From the NCBI GenBank assembly GCA_024640405.1, contig JAHEFB010000013.1, positions 27,643-91,642 on the forward strand: DNA of 64,000 nucleotides, read 5' to 3'. Under the pieces are notes generated by a model, which made no database searches, was not told where the DNA came from, and was given only the letters and a program-made list of their open reading frames with translations. Source of the stretch: Alphaproteobacteria bacterium. Lineage in GTDB: Bacteria; Pseudomonadota; Alphaproteobacteria; Rhizobiales; Aestuariivirgaceae. A program made the translations under genes and the position numbers. This document shows, piece after piece, positions 1-9,477 of the stretch; within the stretch, counting starts at the first letter, position 1; each line of letters opens with the position of its first letter.

Positions 1-1082
1 GCGAGATTTTGCCTGATTCGAGTTTCATCAACTTGCAGGTTTGCGACCAGGCGGGCACATTGGCTAACCGCAGCGTGTCCGTAGACAAAACTTTCCGGTA
101 TAACTGCCCACTCCATCGTCCATGCCGCCATGTCGCGTTCATGTTCGTGCATCATCGCGTCCAGTGCGATGGATGGGTGGTTCGTCATCAAACGGGCAAG
201 CGCCACAATATTCTGGGACAGCATCGGGTTTCGCTTCTGTGGCATGGTGGATGATCCACCGGCGCCTGGTGCCGCACCTTCTGCCAGTTCACCGATTTCG
301 CTGCGTTGCAGATTTACAACTTCGTTGGCAATCTTTCCGCAGGTAGCTGCGGTAATGGCCAGCTGGCTGATGATATGGGCAATCAGGTCGCGGCAGGTAT
401 GCCAACTTCCATGCGGATCAACCAACCCGAGTTCTGCAGCCAGGTTTTCGCGTACCTTTTCACCTTTGGTTCCCAGCGTTGCAAGTGTGCCGGCAGCTCC
501 GGCGAATTGAACCGGCACTGCGTCGTGCAGGTCTCCCAACCTGCCAAGATGGCGATGGACCTCTCCGGCCAGCAGGGCGAATTTCAAGCCAAGTGTAATG
601 GGAACGGCGTGCTGACCATGAGTACGGCCGGCCATCGGCAGTGCGCGCCAGGTTTTTGCCTGCAACAGGCAAGCTTTCAATAGATGTTCATGTTCGGCGG
701 CAAGCAGTGCCAAACCCGCCTTCATCTGCAGCGCCATGCCAGAGTCCATGATGTCCTGGGTGGTTGCTCCAAAATGGACGTACTGGCCATAGAGACCCGC
801 CTTGTTTTCGATTTCGGCAATTATGGGGGTCAGTGGATGGGATGCTTCAGCTATCCGTGTTCCAAGCGCCTGCAGGTCGTATGTAACCGGTTCACACGCC
901 TGACTGATGGCTTGCGCTGCTTTTTCCGGTATCAGCTGGAGGTCCGACTGGACCCGGGCCAGCGCGGCTTCCACCTCCAGCCAGTGTCGTAGGGTCGATG
1001 TATCCGAGAACACATCTTTCATGGCAGGTGTCGAGAACAGATGGCCCAGCAGCCGGGAGTCCTGCGCGTGTGCAAATTCCAT
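1..1082 (-). CDS. Fumarase/aspartase-superfamily lyase (PcaB / adenylosuccinate lyase-like), 3' end cut by window
   Basis: About 360 residues are visible, and the frame stays open to base 1, so the C-terminus is missing. The superfamily signature GSSTMPQKRNP is present about 270 residues in, preceded by a GRTHGQHAVP segment holding the conserved His and a TTQD motif, as in 3-carboxy-cis,cis-muconate cycloisomerase and adenylosuccinate lyase. Enzymes of this superfamily carry out beta-eliminations that release fumarate, or related cycloisomerisations. The N-terminal FSTPAMKDVFSD stretch looks more PcaB-like than PurB-like, but no other catechol or protocatechuate gene is visible. The ATG at 1082 has GGGAG ten bases upstream; an in-frame GTG lies directly before it. 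The gene follows mak by 37 bp on the same strand and is probably cotranscribed. The substrate is unknown. Confidence 0.8.
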   Translation of the reverse strand, partial: MEFAHAQDSRLLGHLFSTPAMKDVFSDTSTLRHWLEVEAALARVQSDLQLIPEKAAQAISQACEPVTYDLQALGTRIAEASHPLTPIIAEIENKAGLYGQYVHFGATTQDIMDSGMALQMKAGLALLAAEHEHLLKACLLQAKTWRALPMAGRTHGQHAVPITLGLKFALLAGEVHRHLGRLGDLHDAVPVQFAGAAGTLATLGTKGEKVRENLAAELGLVDPHGSWHTCRDLIAHIISQLAITAATCGKIANEVVNLQRSEIGELAEGAAPGAGGSSTMPQKRNPMLSQNIVALARLMTNHPSIALDAMMHEHERDMAAWTMEWAVIPESFVYGHAAVSQCARLVANLQVDETRIRQNL

Positions 1083-1119
1083 CACTTCGTTGCTCCCAAT
1101 TCCATTTCCGGAGAACTTG

Positions 1120-2022
1120 TCATACGGGCCACAGGCGGGCCGCACCACGCACGCCGGATTCCGGGCCATGCCTGGCTGCTTTCACCCGAATATCTGCAGC
1201 GTCTGTAAAGACATATGATGCAATTGCTCCGGGAAGACGATCCACCAATCCATTCAGGCCGGATAGCCCGCCACCAACAACTAAGATATCCGGGTCGATG
1301 ATGTTGATGACATGCGCCAGTCCCCGGGCACATCTGTCCAGATGCCGGTCGAGTGTAGCTATGGCGGAGAAATCTCCCCTGCTGGCGTTGAGGCCGATTT
1401 CTTCTGCCGGCATTGTCTTGCCGGTCCAGGCGTGGTGATCGTTGGACAGGGCAGGACCGGAAAGCCAGGTCTCAAGACAGCCGTGACGACCGCACCAGCA
1501 CAATGGACCGGGCAGTTCCGAGCCCTGTGCCCACGGCAGGGGATTATGTCCCCATTCTCCGCCAATACAATGCCGGCCCGATATTGCGGAGTTATCGATA
1601 ACCAGACCGCCCCCGCACCCTGTTCCCAGAATTACCCCAAACACGGATGTTGCATCACTGCCGGCGCCGTCAAATGCTTCTGATACCGCGAGGCAATTGG
1701 CATCATTGGCCAAACGGACATCACGCCCCAGAGCAAGCTCAATGTCCTTTTGAAAGTATTGGCCATTGATCCAGGTGGAATTGGCGTTTTGTACCTTTCC
1801 GGTCGAAGGGGAGACGGAGCCTGGAATTCCAATTCCCACACTGTAATCTTCAGAATTAGCCGTTTCGGCAAGTTCGTGAACCATGGCGCGTATGGCGGCG
1901 ATGGAACCGTTGTAGTCACCGCGCGGTGTTGGAATTCTTGCGGCCGCCATCACCTCTTCATCATCGCCGATCGCAATTCCGGCAATCTTGGTTCCGCCGA
2001 GATCAATGCCAATGCGCATCAA
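1120..2022 (-). CDS. mak: ROK-family sugar kinase, Mak-like fructokinase
   Basis: Predicted ATP-dependent sugar kinase of 300 residues, the normal size for the family. The N-terminal phosphate-binding motif DLGGTK is at residues 7-12, the catalytic NDAN (Asp107) lies in RLANDANCLAVSEA, and a GTGCGGG loop is near residues 133-139. The ROK zinc site is visible as His159 plus the C-x-C-x4-C cluster at Cys175, Cys177 and Cys182. The strings NANSTW, HNPLPW and GVRGAA closely match E. coli Mak (manno(fructo)kinase) as I remember it, so fructose or a related hexose is the likely substrate. Its start overlaps the HAD gene stop by 4 bp (ATGA), which implies translational coupling. The lyase gene follows on the same strand. 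Confidence 0.85.
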   Translation of the reverse strand: MMRIGIDLGGTKIAGIAIGDDEEVMAAARIPTPRGDYNGSIAAIRAMVHELAETANSEDYSVGIGIPGSVSPSTGKVQNANSTWINGQYFQKDIELALGRDVRLANDANCLAVSEAFDGAGSDATSVFGVILGTGCGGGLVIDNSAISGRHCIGGEWGHNPLPWAQGSELPGPLCWCGRHGCLETWLSGPALSNDHHAWTGKTMPAEEIGLNASRGDFSAIATLDRHLDRCARGLAHVINIIDPDILVVGGGLSGLNGLVDRLPGAIASYVFTDAADIRVKAARHGPESGVRGAARLWPV

Positions 2023-2690
2023 TTCATGGCCTCGCGACCGGTGAAGACAGCTTCGATATGGCGATGGGCATCCGGCCAGTTGTCGGTGCGGTAATGAATG
2101 TATTCTTCCTGGTTTACATGTCGGCCAAACCGCTCGTCCTGCATGAAATGGACCAGATTGGCATGCGGCAGATGTTCGGCGGCAGACTTCAGATACCCGG
2201 TATGATCATCTATGAACACGACCGGTCCTGTGTGTTGAGCTGCTATGGCGGCAATCGCCGGGCCTTTGGGCCCTGAGTTTGTTACCAGTGGGAACGTCAG
2301 GCCGTGGCTTGCAAGATTGGTGATGCGTTCCTGTTTGAACTGAGATGGCAAATTGCTCAACATGACTATATCGCCATGCATTGCCAACGCATGCAGGGCA
2401 GGGACTGCGCCATCAATTACCTCCAGGGAATGCGTGAGTTCTTCGAAAAAGCTCATGATTGCCGGCCCAACCCTGTCTTCTTCGAGAGGCTGATTGTCAC
2501 TCTTGTGTTTGATGTTTCCGTTCAATGCAAAACTGGCGGGATCAAGCCAAAGCCCGTTCCTGTCAAGCCAGCTTTCCAGACCTTTCAAAAAATGCACCAC
2601 GACTTCGTCCACATCACAGAGCAACAGTGGCCGGGCCTTGTCCAGCCGGAGCTGGGATATCTGTTCAAGAGTGTTATCGGTTGGGTTCAT
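2019..2690 (-). CDS. HAD-superfamily hydrolase
   Basis: A 223-residue haloacid-dehalogenase-fold protein. Motif I is DVDEVV near residues 26-31, with the nucleophile and general-acid aspartates two apart. Motif II is the Ser in MLSNLP, and the acidic motif IV is FIDDH. A Lys in SGPKGPA may serve as motif III. It is probably a cytosolic phosphatase acting on a small phosphorylated metabolite, but the substrate cannot be read from sequence. Coupling to mak by a 4-bp overlap suggests a shared sugar-phosphate pathway; that is inference. It starts 6 bp after the DUF3572 stop, so all four minus-strand genes here form one operon. Confidence 0.8.
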   Translation of the reverse strand: MNPTDNTLEQISQLRLDKARPLLLCDVDEVVVHFLKGLESWLDRNGLWLDPASFALNGNIKHKSDNQPLEEDRVGPAIMSFFEELTHSLEVIDGAVPALHALAMHGDIVMLSNLPSQFKQERITNLASHGLTFPLVTNSGPKGPAIAAIAAQHTGPVVFIDDHTGYLKSAAEHLPHANLVHFMQDERFGRHVNQEEYIHYRTDNWPDAHRHIEAVFTGREAMN

Positions 2691-2696
2691 GAATCC

Positions 2697-2978
2697 TCAG
2701 GCGGCTCCCGTGTCAGCTTGTTTTTGTAGCGCATGCAGTGCCCGCATCGGTTCATCGGGCTGGATTCCTGCCGTCTCACAAAATCCGAGCAGAATTGATT
2801 CGTCCTGGCACAGGTAATCCAGCAGTCCTGCCAGTCCTTCACGGGATTGGGCATTTTGCTTTAAGGAATTGGTATCCATACCCGTGATTGTCATCATGCG
2901 CCGCAACTCTTCCGGCGTGTTTGCAAGATAACTAAGTGCTTGAATTGCCAATAGTTCTGCTTGTTCTGGGGTGTACAT
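2697..2978 (-). CDS. DUF3572 family protein
   Basis: A 93-residue acidic, helical protein with no signal peptide or membrane segment. It matches the alphaproteobacterial DUF3572 family, which is commonly found divergent from divK-pleD, as here. The molecular function is unknown. It is the first gene of the minus-strand operon leading to the HAD, Mak and lyase genes. The 212-bp gap to divK (2979-3190) must hold both divergent promoters; no RNA gene or clear operator is visible there. Confidence 0.8.
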   Translation of the reverse strand: MYTPEQAELLAIQALSYLANTPEELRRMMTITGMDTNSLKQNAQSREGLAGLLDYLCQDESILLGFCETAGIQPDEPMRALHALQKQADTGAA

Positions 2979-3190
2979 ACAAGTCTAACAATTTGTTCCA
3001 ACGGATCTTAACCAGCCGATTGATGTCAACCTTTCGGCGGGTAAACTTTAAGCTCTATGTAACTTTCTTCCGACACATTGGTCGGTCTAAACACAAAGGG
3101 CTGGCAGAACGCTAACACGCCGTTTTATTTACGAGAATAGCGCGTTTGGTTCATTGCTGGATCAACTGACTAACAAAGGCCAAGTGAGCC

Positions 3191-3598
3191 ATGGCTCAAA
3201 CATCTGGACAATCCGAAACTTCTGCGGTCAAAACAGTCCTTATTGTAGAAGACAATGAACTGAACATGAAGCTGTTCAACGACCTGCTGGAAGCGCATGG
3301 CTATCGTGTTCTGCAAACCAGGGAAGGCTTGTCGGCGCTTGATATTGCGCGCGAGCACAAACCCGATCTGATCCTGATGGATATCCAGCTTCCTGAAGTT
3401 TCGGGAATTGAAGTGACCAAGTGGCTCAAGGAAGACGATGAACTCCGGTCTATTCCGGTTGTTGCGGTGACCGCATTCGCCATGAAAGGCGATGAGCAGA
3501 AAATTCGCGACGGCGGATGCGAAGCCTATATCTCCAAGCCGATTTCGGTGGCGTCATTCTTGTCAACCATCAATGGATTTTTTGAGGCGCCATCATGA
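3191..3598 (+). CDS. divK: Single-domain response regulator DivK
   Basis: A 135-residue stand-alone receiver domain. The acidic pocket (Glu20/Asp21), phosphoacceptor Asp64 in [10 protein letters not shown], Thr94 and Lys116 in YISKPIS are all present. In Caulobacter and Rhizobiales, DivK is phosphorylated by DivJ, dephosphorylated by PleC, and controls CtrA activity and cell polarity through DivL/CckA. The N-terminus carries about 13 residues more than usual before [10 protein letters not shown], because no start codon lies closer. An AAAGG sits about ten bases upstream of the ATG. It overlaps pleD by 4 bp (ATGA). Confidence 0.93.
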   Translation: MAQTSGQSETSAVKTVLIVEDNELNMKLFNDLLEAHGYRVLQTREGLSALDIAREHKPDLILMDIQLPEVSGIEVTKWLKEDDELRSIPVVAVTAFAMKGDEQKIRDGGCEAYISKPISVASFLSTINGFFEAPS

Positions 3599-4962
3599 CA
3601 GCACGTGTGCTTGTCGTTGATGATATCCTCGCCAATGTCCGTTTGCTGGAAGCAAAACTGACGAGCGAGTATTTTGACGTACACACAGCCTCAAACGGAC
3701 TGGATGCACTGGAGGCAATTTCGTCTTTTAACCCGGACATCATTTTGCTGGATGTGATGATGCCTGGTATTGATGGTATCGAAGTTTGCAAACGCATAAA
3801 GTCCAATCCGAAATCCCAACACATACCTGTCATCATGGTCACGGCGCTGGATCAGCCTGAAGACCGGGTGAAGGGGCTGCAAGCCGGCGCCGATGATTTC
3901 ATCACCAAGCCGATAAATGACGCGGCATTGTTTTGCAGATTAAAAAGCCTGGTCAGGCTGAAGATGCTTATCGATGAATTGCGCGGTCGCGATACGTCGA
4001 GATTGCTGGATGAGCCAGACGAACCGGTGGACCTGGCTGAAGTGGAAGCAAACGCCAATGTCTTGATTGTGGATAATCGGGGAATAGTTGCTGACCGGAT
4101 AACGGACTCACTGTCCGAGTTGCATAATCTGGTTGTGCTCAAAAACCCCGCCGAGGCCATAAACCTCAACCTGGAATCCGAATTTGATCTGGTAATCGTA
4201 AGTCTGGATTTGCTTGATCATGATGGCCTGCGGCTTTGTTCCCAGCTTCGGTCATTTGAAAAGACACGGCAACTTCCGTTGCTGATTGTTGTCGATCCTG
4301 AAGATGGTGCGCGTCTCATGCGCGCCCTTGATATGGGCGTCAATGACTACCTGCATCGACCTGTTGACAAACTGGAATTGCGTGCTCGCGTCAACACCCA
4401 GATCAAGCGCAAACGCTACACTGACCGGTTACGCAAAAATGTAACGCGATCGATGGAGCTGGCCGTAACCGATCCTTTGACCGGACTGTACAACAGACGC
4501 CATATGGACAATCAGATGGAGATACAGCTTGCCAATGCCGGTCAACACGGGCGGCCGATGTGTGTCCTGACAATTGACGTCGATTTTTTCAAACCAATTA
4601 ATGACACACACGGGCATGACGTGGGCGACAGGGTGCTTCAGGAACTTGCCAGACGACTCAAGGAACAGGTTCGGACAATAGATTTGTGTTGCCGCATCGG
4701 CGGGGAAGAGTTTCTGGTGATCCTTCCTGGCACGAAACTGCAGGTCGGTTTCACCGTCGGAGAACGCCTCAGACGCACCATCGCGTCAAGACCGTTTGAT
4801 GTCGGGGCGAAATCCGGCCCACTGTCAATCACGGTATCGATTGGCGTGGCAGATTTTCAAACAATTGGTGATACCTCGGAAAGCATCCTCAAACGGGCTG
4901 ACGAGGCGCTGTACAGAGCCAAGAGAGCAGGTCGAAACCGGGTTATTTCCGAAGCTGCATAA
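3595..4962 (+). CDS. pleD: Diguanylate cyclase response regulator PleD
   Basis: 455 residues with two receiver domains followed by a GGDEF domain, the PleD architecture. The first receiver has Asp9/Asp10 and phosphoacceptor Asp53. The second receiver (about residues 155-275) is an adaptor-type REC. The catalytic signature is GGEEF at residues 369-373. The inhibitory c-di-GMP I-site RxxD (Arg360 to Asp363) precedes it by five residues, so product inhibition should be intact. It makes cyclic di-GMP from two GTP and drives the swarmer-to-sessile transition in relatives. Coupling to divK matches Caulobacter and Rhizobiales. Confidence 0.95.
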   Translation: MTARVLVVDDILANVRLLEAKLTSEYFDVHTASNGLDALEAISSFNPDIILLDVMMPGIDGIEVCKRIKSNPKSQHIPVIMVTALDQPEDRVKGLQAGADDFITKPINDAALFCRLKSLVRLKMLIDELRGRDTSRLLDEPDEPVDLAEVEANANVLIVDNRGIVADRITDSLSELHNLVVLKNPAEAINLNLESEFDLVIVSLDLLDHDGLRLCSQLRSFEKTRQLPLLIVVDPEDGARLMRALDMGVNDYLHRPVDKLELRARVNTQIKRKRYTDRLRKNVTRSMELAVTDPLTGLYNRRHMDNQMEIQLANAGQHGRPMCVLTIDVDFFKPINDTHGHDVGDRVLQELARRLKEQVRTIDLCCRIGGEEFLVILPGTKLQVGFTVGERLRRTIASRPFDVGAKSGPLSITVSIGVADFQTIGDTSESILKRADEALYRAKRAGRNRVISEAA

Positions 4963-5385
4963 CCGGTTACTTTGATGGATCGAGCGCTGTTATTGGCTTT
5001 GGCTGTTTACCATAAGAATATACGATAAATATAGAATTTGCCTCTCCAAGGCGTTGGTGTCGTTGAAATTACCTGAGTATATAGTATTTTGTACACCGCG
5101 TTCAGATTCACCTGGGTGAGTCTTTCTTGTGAAGCATCCGCCCTGATTTTCCTGAACCAAAGTTGATCGTTGGTTGTCGAACCATGTGAAGAAGCGCGGT
5201 GTCAGGTGTGTTCGCAGTGTCGACAGATTGATTGATCAGACAGTTTGCCCCGAGGCTCTTCAGGTCCGCCGCATCTCCTGAAAACCACGGGGTTTGGCCG
5301 GTCCGGACTTGTTTGAGAGGCCTCCTCGAACTTGACCCCGGGCCGGTCAGCCTTTTCAGCCAGAATTCTCGTCCGGGAAAATACG
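4963..5385. other. Intergenic region between convergent pleD and rpmG
   Basis: About 420 bp with no convincing gene. Open frames on both strands here (for example 5108-5443 minus and 5232-5570 plus) overlap each other, lack family resemblance and have weak ribosome sites. The first 120 bp are AT-rich. The only clear structure is the rpmG-side terminator at its right border. Confidence 0.6.
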
Positions 5386-5414
5386 AAAGCGCCACCCGAT
5401 GCGGGCAGCGCTTT
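5386..5414 (-). terminator. Intrinsic terminator downstream of rpmG
   Basis: Read on the minus strand, a stem AAAGCGC / GCGCTTT with an inner CCCG / CGGG stem and short internal bulges is followed by CGTATTTT. It lies 47 bp after the rpmG stop. The nearly symmetric stem could also stop transcripts arriving from pleD. Confidence 0.6.
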
Positions 5415-5461
5415 GCGAAAATTCTACCGTATGTCCGAGGCACCCATGCGCCCCGTGCCGG

Positions 5462-5629
5462 TTACTTGATTTTTGCTTCCTTGAATTCAACGTGCTTTTT
5501 TGCAACGGGATCATACTTGCGGAAAGACAGCTTTTCAGTTTGCGTGCGAGAATTCTTCTTTGCGGTATAGAAAAACCCTGTATCCGCTGTCGACAGCAGT
5601 TTGATCTTTATAGTGGTAGCCTTGGCCAT
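5462..5629 (-). CDS. rpmG: 50S ribosomal protein L33
   Basis: A 55-residue basic protein, start [13 protein letters not shown], end KEAKIK, with the L33 core [10 protein letters not shown] and KLSFRKYDP. This is the cysteine-free alphaproteobacterial form. L33 binds 23S rRNA near the E site. A strong GGAAAGG ribosome site lies upstream of the ATG. A hairpin terminator follows the stop, and the NUDIX gene lies 130 bp upstream on the same strand. Confidence 0.95.
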   Translation of the reverse strand: MAKATTIKIKLLSTADTGFFYTAKKNSRTQTEKLSFRKYDPVAKKHVEFKEAKIK

Positions 5630-5759
5630 TGCCGGACCTTTCCTGATGCACCTGTGCCTGCTAGCAGGGCAGGGCGCATGTCATGTCGTGTGATAATGAA
5701 ACTCTTGAAGCGCGGTATCGCCCAAGCTGCCTGCATTGTCAAGATATCAACAACCCGCC

Positions 5760-6476
5760 CTACAGCGTCTCATACTGCCACTGCCTGCCGCGCATGTACT
5801 GATATGTTACAGGTTGTTGCGGTCCGAACGGGTCCGGGTCATCAAGGATGGTTTCCAGCCGCCGGAGTATCTGTCCTGTGATCCAGGGAAGGTCCAGTTG
5901 CCTGGCATCGTCGATACTTACCCAGTGCGGGGTCAGAAGTTCGTCCGTTTCAGGAGCAACGGGGGCATCAATGTTGGCCAGAGTTTCTGCATCGGCAATG
6001 AAAAACCGGGTGTCAAACCGCCTCGGACGGCCCGGGGGGGTCACAGCGCGGGCCAATAGTCGCAAACCGCGCAGGTCGGGTGCATGCCCTGTCGAGTAGA
6101 ACTGCCGCCAGGCAACGCTACGCGTTTTGGGAACCGAAGCCGGTTGACCGACGATCAAACCGACCTCTTCAAATGTTTCACGTACCGCCGCCAGTGCAAT
6201 GCCGGTTGCCCTTCCGGCTGTCGCCTTTCCCTTCATCGACGCCAGCAATTTCTCAGACACATCCGCAGGAAGTCTGAACTGCGGCATAATGCGGCTATCT
6301 CCAGCGTCAACGCGTCCGCCGGGAAAAACAAACTTTCCGGGCAGGAATTTATGCGCGCTATGGCGTTTGCCCATCAGCACCCGCGGGGTTGGCGCGTCGC
6401 GCCTGACCAAAATCAATGTGGCCGCGTCGCGGGGCCGTATAGTGCTTGGGTGAGGTTTACCGGCTATGTCTTGCAT
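5760..6476 (-). CDS. NUDIX hydrolase
   Basis: About 238 residues from the chosen ATG at 6476. The NUDIX helix is recognisable as AAVRETFEEVGL, and FLPGKFVFPGGRVD is a typical leading segment for the large alphaproteobacterial NUDIX family. These enzymes cleave a nucleoside diphosphate linked to another moiety; the substrate is unknown. The frame is open up to 6608 and would add 44 residues overlapping the DUF983 gene by 20 bp, but that extension is Cys/Arg-rich and unlike the family. Family members usually begin 10-20 residues before PRDAATLILVRR, so the internal start is preferred. Cotranscription with DUF983 and rnr is likely. Confidence 0.85.
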   Translation of the reverse strand: MQDIAGKPHPSTIRPRDAATLILVRRDAPTPRVLMGKRHSAHKFLPGKFVFPGGRVDAGDSRIMPQFRLPADVSEKLLASMKGKATAGRATGIALAAVRETFEEVGLIVGQPASVPKTRSVAWRQFYSTGHAPDLRGLRLLARAVTPPGRPRRFDTRFFIADAETLANIDAPVAPETDELLTPHWVSIDDARQLDLPWITGQILRRLETILDDPDPFGPQQPVTYQYMRGRQWQYETL

Positions 6477-6588
6477 CCGGTCAGGATATTGACACCTTTG
6501 CCACTTCACAAGCTCCAGAGCAAAAACGCTTTTGCAGATGGACAGGTAGATGGGCCGGGCCGGTGTGTCACGGCAACCTGCGCTTTTG

Positions 6589-7086
6589 TCATTCCATCCC
6601 GGTGACATCCTTTTCGAGCGCCTTGGGGTCGATGTGGGAAGATTCTTCGTCAGACAAAGCGAATCCGTGCATTCTGACTGCCCACTGCAAGCCCACGATC
6701 GCCCCCTTCACCATGGGCAACAGCCAAAGCGTCAAAAGGATGGCCAGTGGCAACCACAGCGCTGCATGCACGCTCAGGTCAGGTTTCCAGCTGCGTTCAA
6801 CCCAAAACACCAGAGGTACGAGGAGATGACCTACGATAAACATGGTGAAGTAGGGCGGCGCGTCGTCGGCTCTATGGTGATGCAGGGCCTGACTGCATGA
6901 CTGGCAGCCCTGTGACACCTTCAGATAGGCAGAGAACAGTTTTCCGTTGCCGCATCGCGGACAGCGACCCTTGAATCCTCTCCACATGGATCGCCAAACG
7001 GGGCGACCGGCACCTGCAGATGCACGATCAAAGGGTGTTGACGGGGATTTTTGATCTAATTCGTAAGCCATGGCCAACGCAATCAC
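6589..7086 (-). CDS. DUF983 membrane protein
   Basis: 165 residues. A CPRCG motif (about residues 42-46) and a C-x2-C pair near residues 60-63 form a probable zinc ribbon. Two hydrophobic segments follow (about 80-95 and 108-128). This is the standard DUF983 layout of a zinc ribbon before a membrane hairpin. The function is unknown; the gene sits between rnr and a NUDIX gene in many Rhizobiales. The frame opens with GTG at 7086; an ATG five codons later (7071) is an equally good start. Confidence 0.85.
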   Translation of the reverse strand: MIALAMAYELDQKSPSTPFDRASAGAGRPVWRSMWRGFKGRCPRCGNGKLFSAYLKVSQGCQSCSQALHHHRADDAPPYFTMFIVGHLLVPLVFWVERSWKPDLSVHAALWLPLAILLTLWLLPMVKGAIVGLQWAVRMHGFALSDEESSHIDPKALEKDVTGME

Positions 7087-7208
7087 TTCACCAGTAGTTT
7101 TGATATGCCGATTTTCATCCTGTTTGCAGGTTTCCGACAGCCCGCCTTCCGCCGCGCGTCAGGATGCCACATTCAACACGGCAGCCAAATTTTCCGAATT
7201 TCAATGAT

Positions 7209-9476
7209 CTAACGCTTGCTTGATACCCTGCGTTGCCGGTTGCCGGGTTTGCGGTATTTTCCAGGCTTTGCCGAACGCGATTTGCGCCCTGCAGGTTTTC
7301 CGGCTGTGCCATCTGACAACATTTCAAAACGAAGACCACCGGCCAACGGGGTAACTTCAAGCAGGCGTACGTCAACCATGTCACCCATTCGAAAGGTTTC
7401 GCCGCTGCGTTCGCCCACCATGGACATTGCCTGCTCGTCGTGGACGAAGTAGTCCTGTCCCAATGTCGATGCGGGAATAAAACCGTCAGCACCGTTTTCT
7501 GTCAGGGTGACAAACAGCCCCGCTTTTACAATGCCGTTGATGCGGGCAGTAAAGTCCGCGCCAATGCTTCCGGACAGAAAATGCGCGATCAGACGATCTG
7601 TCGTTTCGCGTTCAGCCAACATGGCACGGCGTTCCGTCATGCACAGGATGCCGGCCAATTCCTCCAGAGTTGCCACATCCTCTTCACTCAGGCCGTCGTC
7701 ACCAAGCTTCAAGGCGCTGATCAGAGCCCGGTGCACGATCAGGTCGGCATAGCGGCGAATAGGCGAAGTGAAGTGAGCGTAACGACGGAGATTCAAGCCG
7801 AAATGCCCCTGGTTATCCGGTGTGTATACGGCTTGGGCTTGCGAACGCAGCACAGTTTGCGACACCAGTTGCTCGTTTGGTCCGCCGCGAGCAGCACTTA
7901 AGATGCGATTGAAATGCTGCGGTTGCATGACTACACCTTTTGGTGCCGACATGCCCAGCGTCGCCAGGAATTTTACCAGTCCATCGACTTTTTCCGGCGA
8001 TGGTGCTTCATGCACACGAAACACCAAAGGTGTGCGATTTTTCTCGAGCGTTTCTGCGGCCGCAACGTTGGCCTGGATCATGAACTCCTCGATCAGTTTG
8101 TGTGCATCCAGCCTCGCCGGTGTAATCACCCGCTCCACTCGTCCATCTTCGTCGAGTATCAATTTGCGTTCCGGCAGGTCCAGTTCCAGCGGCTGTCGCT
8201 TGTCGCGTGCGGTCTTCAGCGCCTGATAGGCTTTCCACAGCGGTCTCAGCACTGGTTCGAGCAATGGTGCGGTTACGTCGTCACAACGCCCGTCGACAGC
8301 AGCCTGAGCCTGCGCATAAGAAAGCCTCGCGGCCGACTTCATCCAGATGCGGTCAAAGCGGTGGTTCAATTTGCGGCCAGTTTTATCAAAAATCATGAAG
8401 CAGGCAAACGCCGGCCGGTCTTGCATTGCCCGCAGCGAACACAAATCCGTGGACAGGCGCTCGGGCAACATCGGCACTACGCGATCCGGGAAATACACCG
8501 AGTTGCCGCGAACTCTGGCTTCCTTGTCTATCACGCTGCCCGGTCGTACATAGGCCGCGACATCGGCAATCGCGACAATCACCTTGAAGCCGCCCTTGTT
8601 TTCCGAGTTGTCATCCGGCGCAGCCCATACGGCGTCATCGTGATCACGTGCATCGGGCGGATCAATCGTCACCAGAGGCACGTCTCTCAGGTCTGTTCTG
8701 CCTTCAGGGGGCTTAAGCTGTGCAAGTTCAGCAGCAGCTGTATCGACTTCCCGTGAGAACTGATCCGGGATGCCGTGTTGATGAATGGCAATCAGTGATA
8801 TGTTTCGCTGGTCCTTAGCGTCCCCCAGTCGTTCGATGATGCGAACCTGGGCGGTGCCGTGCCTGCGTTCACGGGTTATTTCCGCACGTACCAGTTCACC
8901 TTTTTGCGCGCCGCCTTCGTCTCCACGAGCAACTTCAAACTCCAACCTGTCCTTGCGATTGGCAGACAACACCCGGCCATTGCCGCGAGATGACGGATGG
9001 TAGGTGCCAACTACATGACCGGTGGCGCCAGGCAATTTTCGAATAAGGCGGGCTTCGTAGGGGTAAGTCTCATCGTCGGTCGACGAGATACGACACAACA
9101 CCTGATCGCCGACACCGGGTGGTTTGGTAAATGAAGCCCGATTGCTTCCGCCACGGGTCTGGATGATCACCTTTGGAGGAGTTTCACCTTCGCGAGCCCA
9201 CTCAGCCGGTTCTCCAACCAGTTCGCCGTCAGAATCCAGTCCGGTAATGCGCAACACGGTTACCGGTGGCAGACCTGATGCATCAGACATCCGTTTGCGC
9301 CGGGTCGCGATCAGGCCATCATCTGCCATCTTGCGGAGTATCTTTTTCAGGTCGACGCGATCAGCGCCCTTTACTCCGAAGGCACGCGCAATTTCACGTT
9401 TGCCCACTTTGGCGTCCGCTGTCTTGAGGAACTCGAGTATTTGTTCCGGCGACGGCAGACCGCGGCTACGTGCCAT
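7209..9476 (-). CDS. rnr: Ribonuclease R
   Basis: 755 residues. An N-terminal winged-helix region (about 1-70) is followed by cold-shock-like RNA-binding domains, the RNB catalytic domain with DARDHDDAVW near residues 270-280 (the Mg-binding aspartates), and a C-terminal S1 domain (about 635-720) ending in a basic Lys/Arg tail. It degrades structured RNA 3' to 5' processively in the cytosol. The ATG begins one base after the topA stop, so the two are translationally coupled. Length and order are normal for the family. Confidence 0.95.
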   Translation of the reverse strand: MARSRGLPSPEQILEFLKTADAKVGKREIARAFGVKGADRVDLKKILRKMADDGLIATRRKRMSDASGLPPVTVLRITGLDSDGELVGEPAEWAREGETPPKVIIQTRGGSNRASFTKPPGVGDQVLCRISSTDDETYPYEARLIRKLPGATGHVVGTYHPSSRGNGRVLSANRKDRLEFEVARGDEGGAQKGELVRAEITRERRHGTAQVRIIERLGDAKDQRNISLIAIHQHGIPDQFSREVDTAAAELAQLKPPEGRTDLRDVPLVTIDPPDARDHDDAVWAAPDDNSENKGGFKVIVAIADVAAYVRPGSVIDKEARVRGNSVYFPDRVVPMLPERLSTDLCSLRAMQDRPAFACFMIFDKTGRKLNHRFDRIWMKSAARLSYAQAQAAVDGRCDDVTAPLLEPVLRPLWKAYQALKTARDKRQPLELDLPERKLILDEDGRVERVITPARLDAHKLIEEFMIQANVAAAETLEKNRTPLVFRVHEAPSPEKVDGLVKFLATLGMSAPKGVVMQPQHFNRILSAARGGPNEQLVSQTVLRSQAQAVYTPDNQGHFGLNLRRYAHFTSPIRRYADLIVHRALISALKLGDDGLSEEDVATLEELAGILCMTERRAMLAERETTDRLIAHFLSGSIGADFTARINGIVKAGLFVTLTENGADGFIPASTLGQDYFVHDEQAMSMVGERSGETFRMGDMVDVRLLEVTPLAGGLRFEMLSDGTAGKPAGRKSRSAKPGKYRKPGNRQRRVSSKR

Positions 9477-9477
9477 A

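Noticed and set aside
5108..5443. 111-residue minus frame between pleD and rpmG
   Set aside because: Covers the rpmG terminator, has no family match and overlaps an opposite-strand frame of similar length.
7914..8756. 280-residue plus-strand frame opposite rnr
   Set aside because: It lies fully antisense to conserved RNase R domains and resembles no family.
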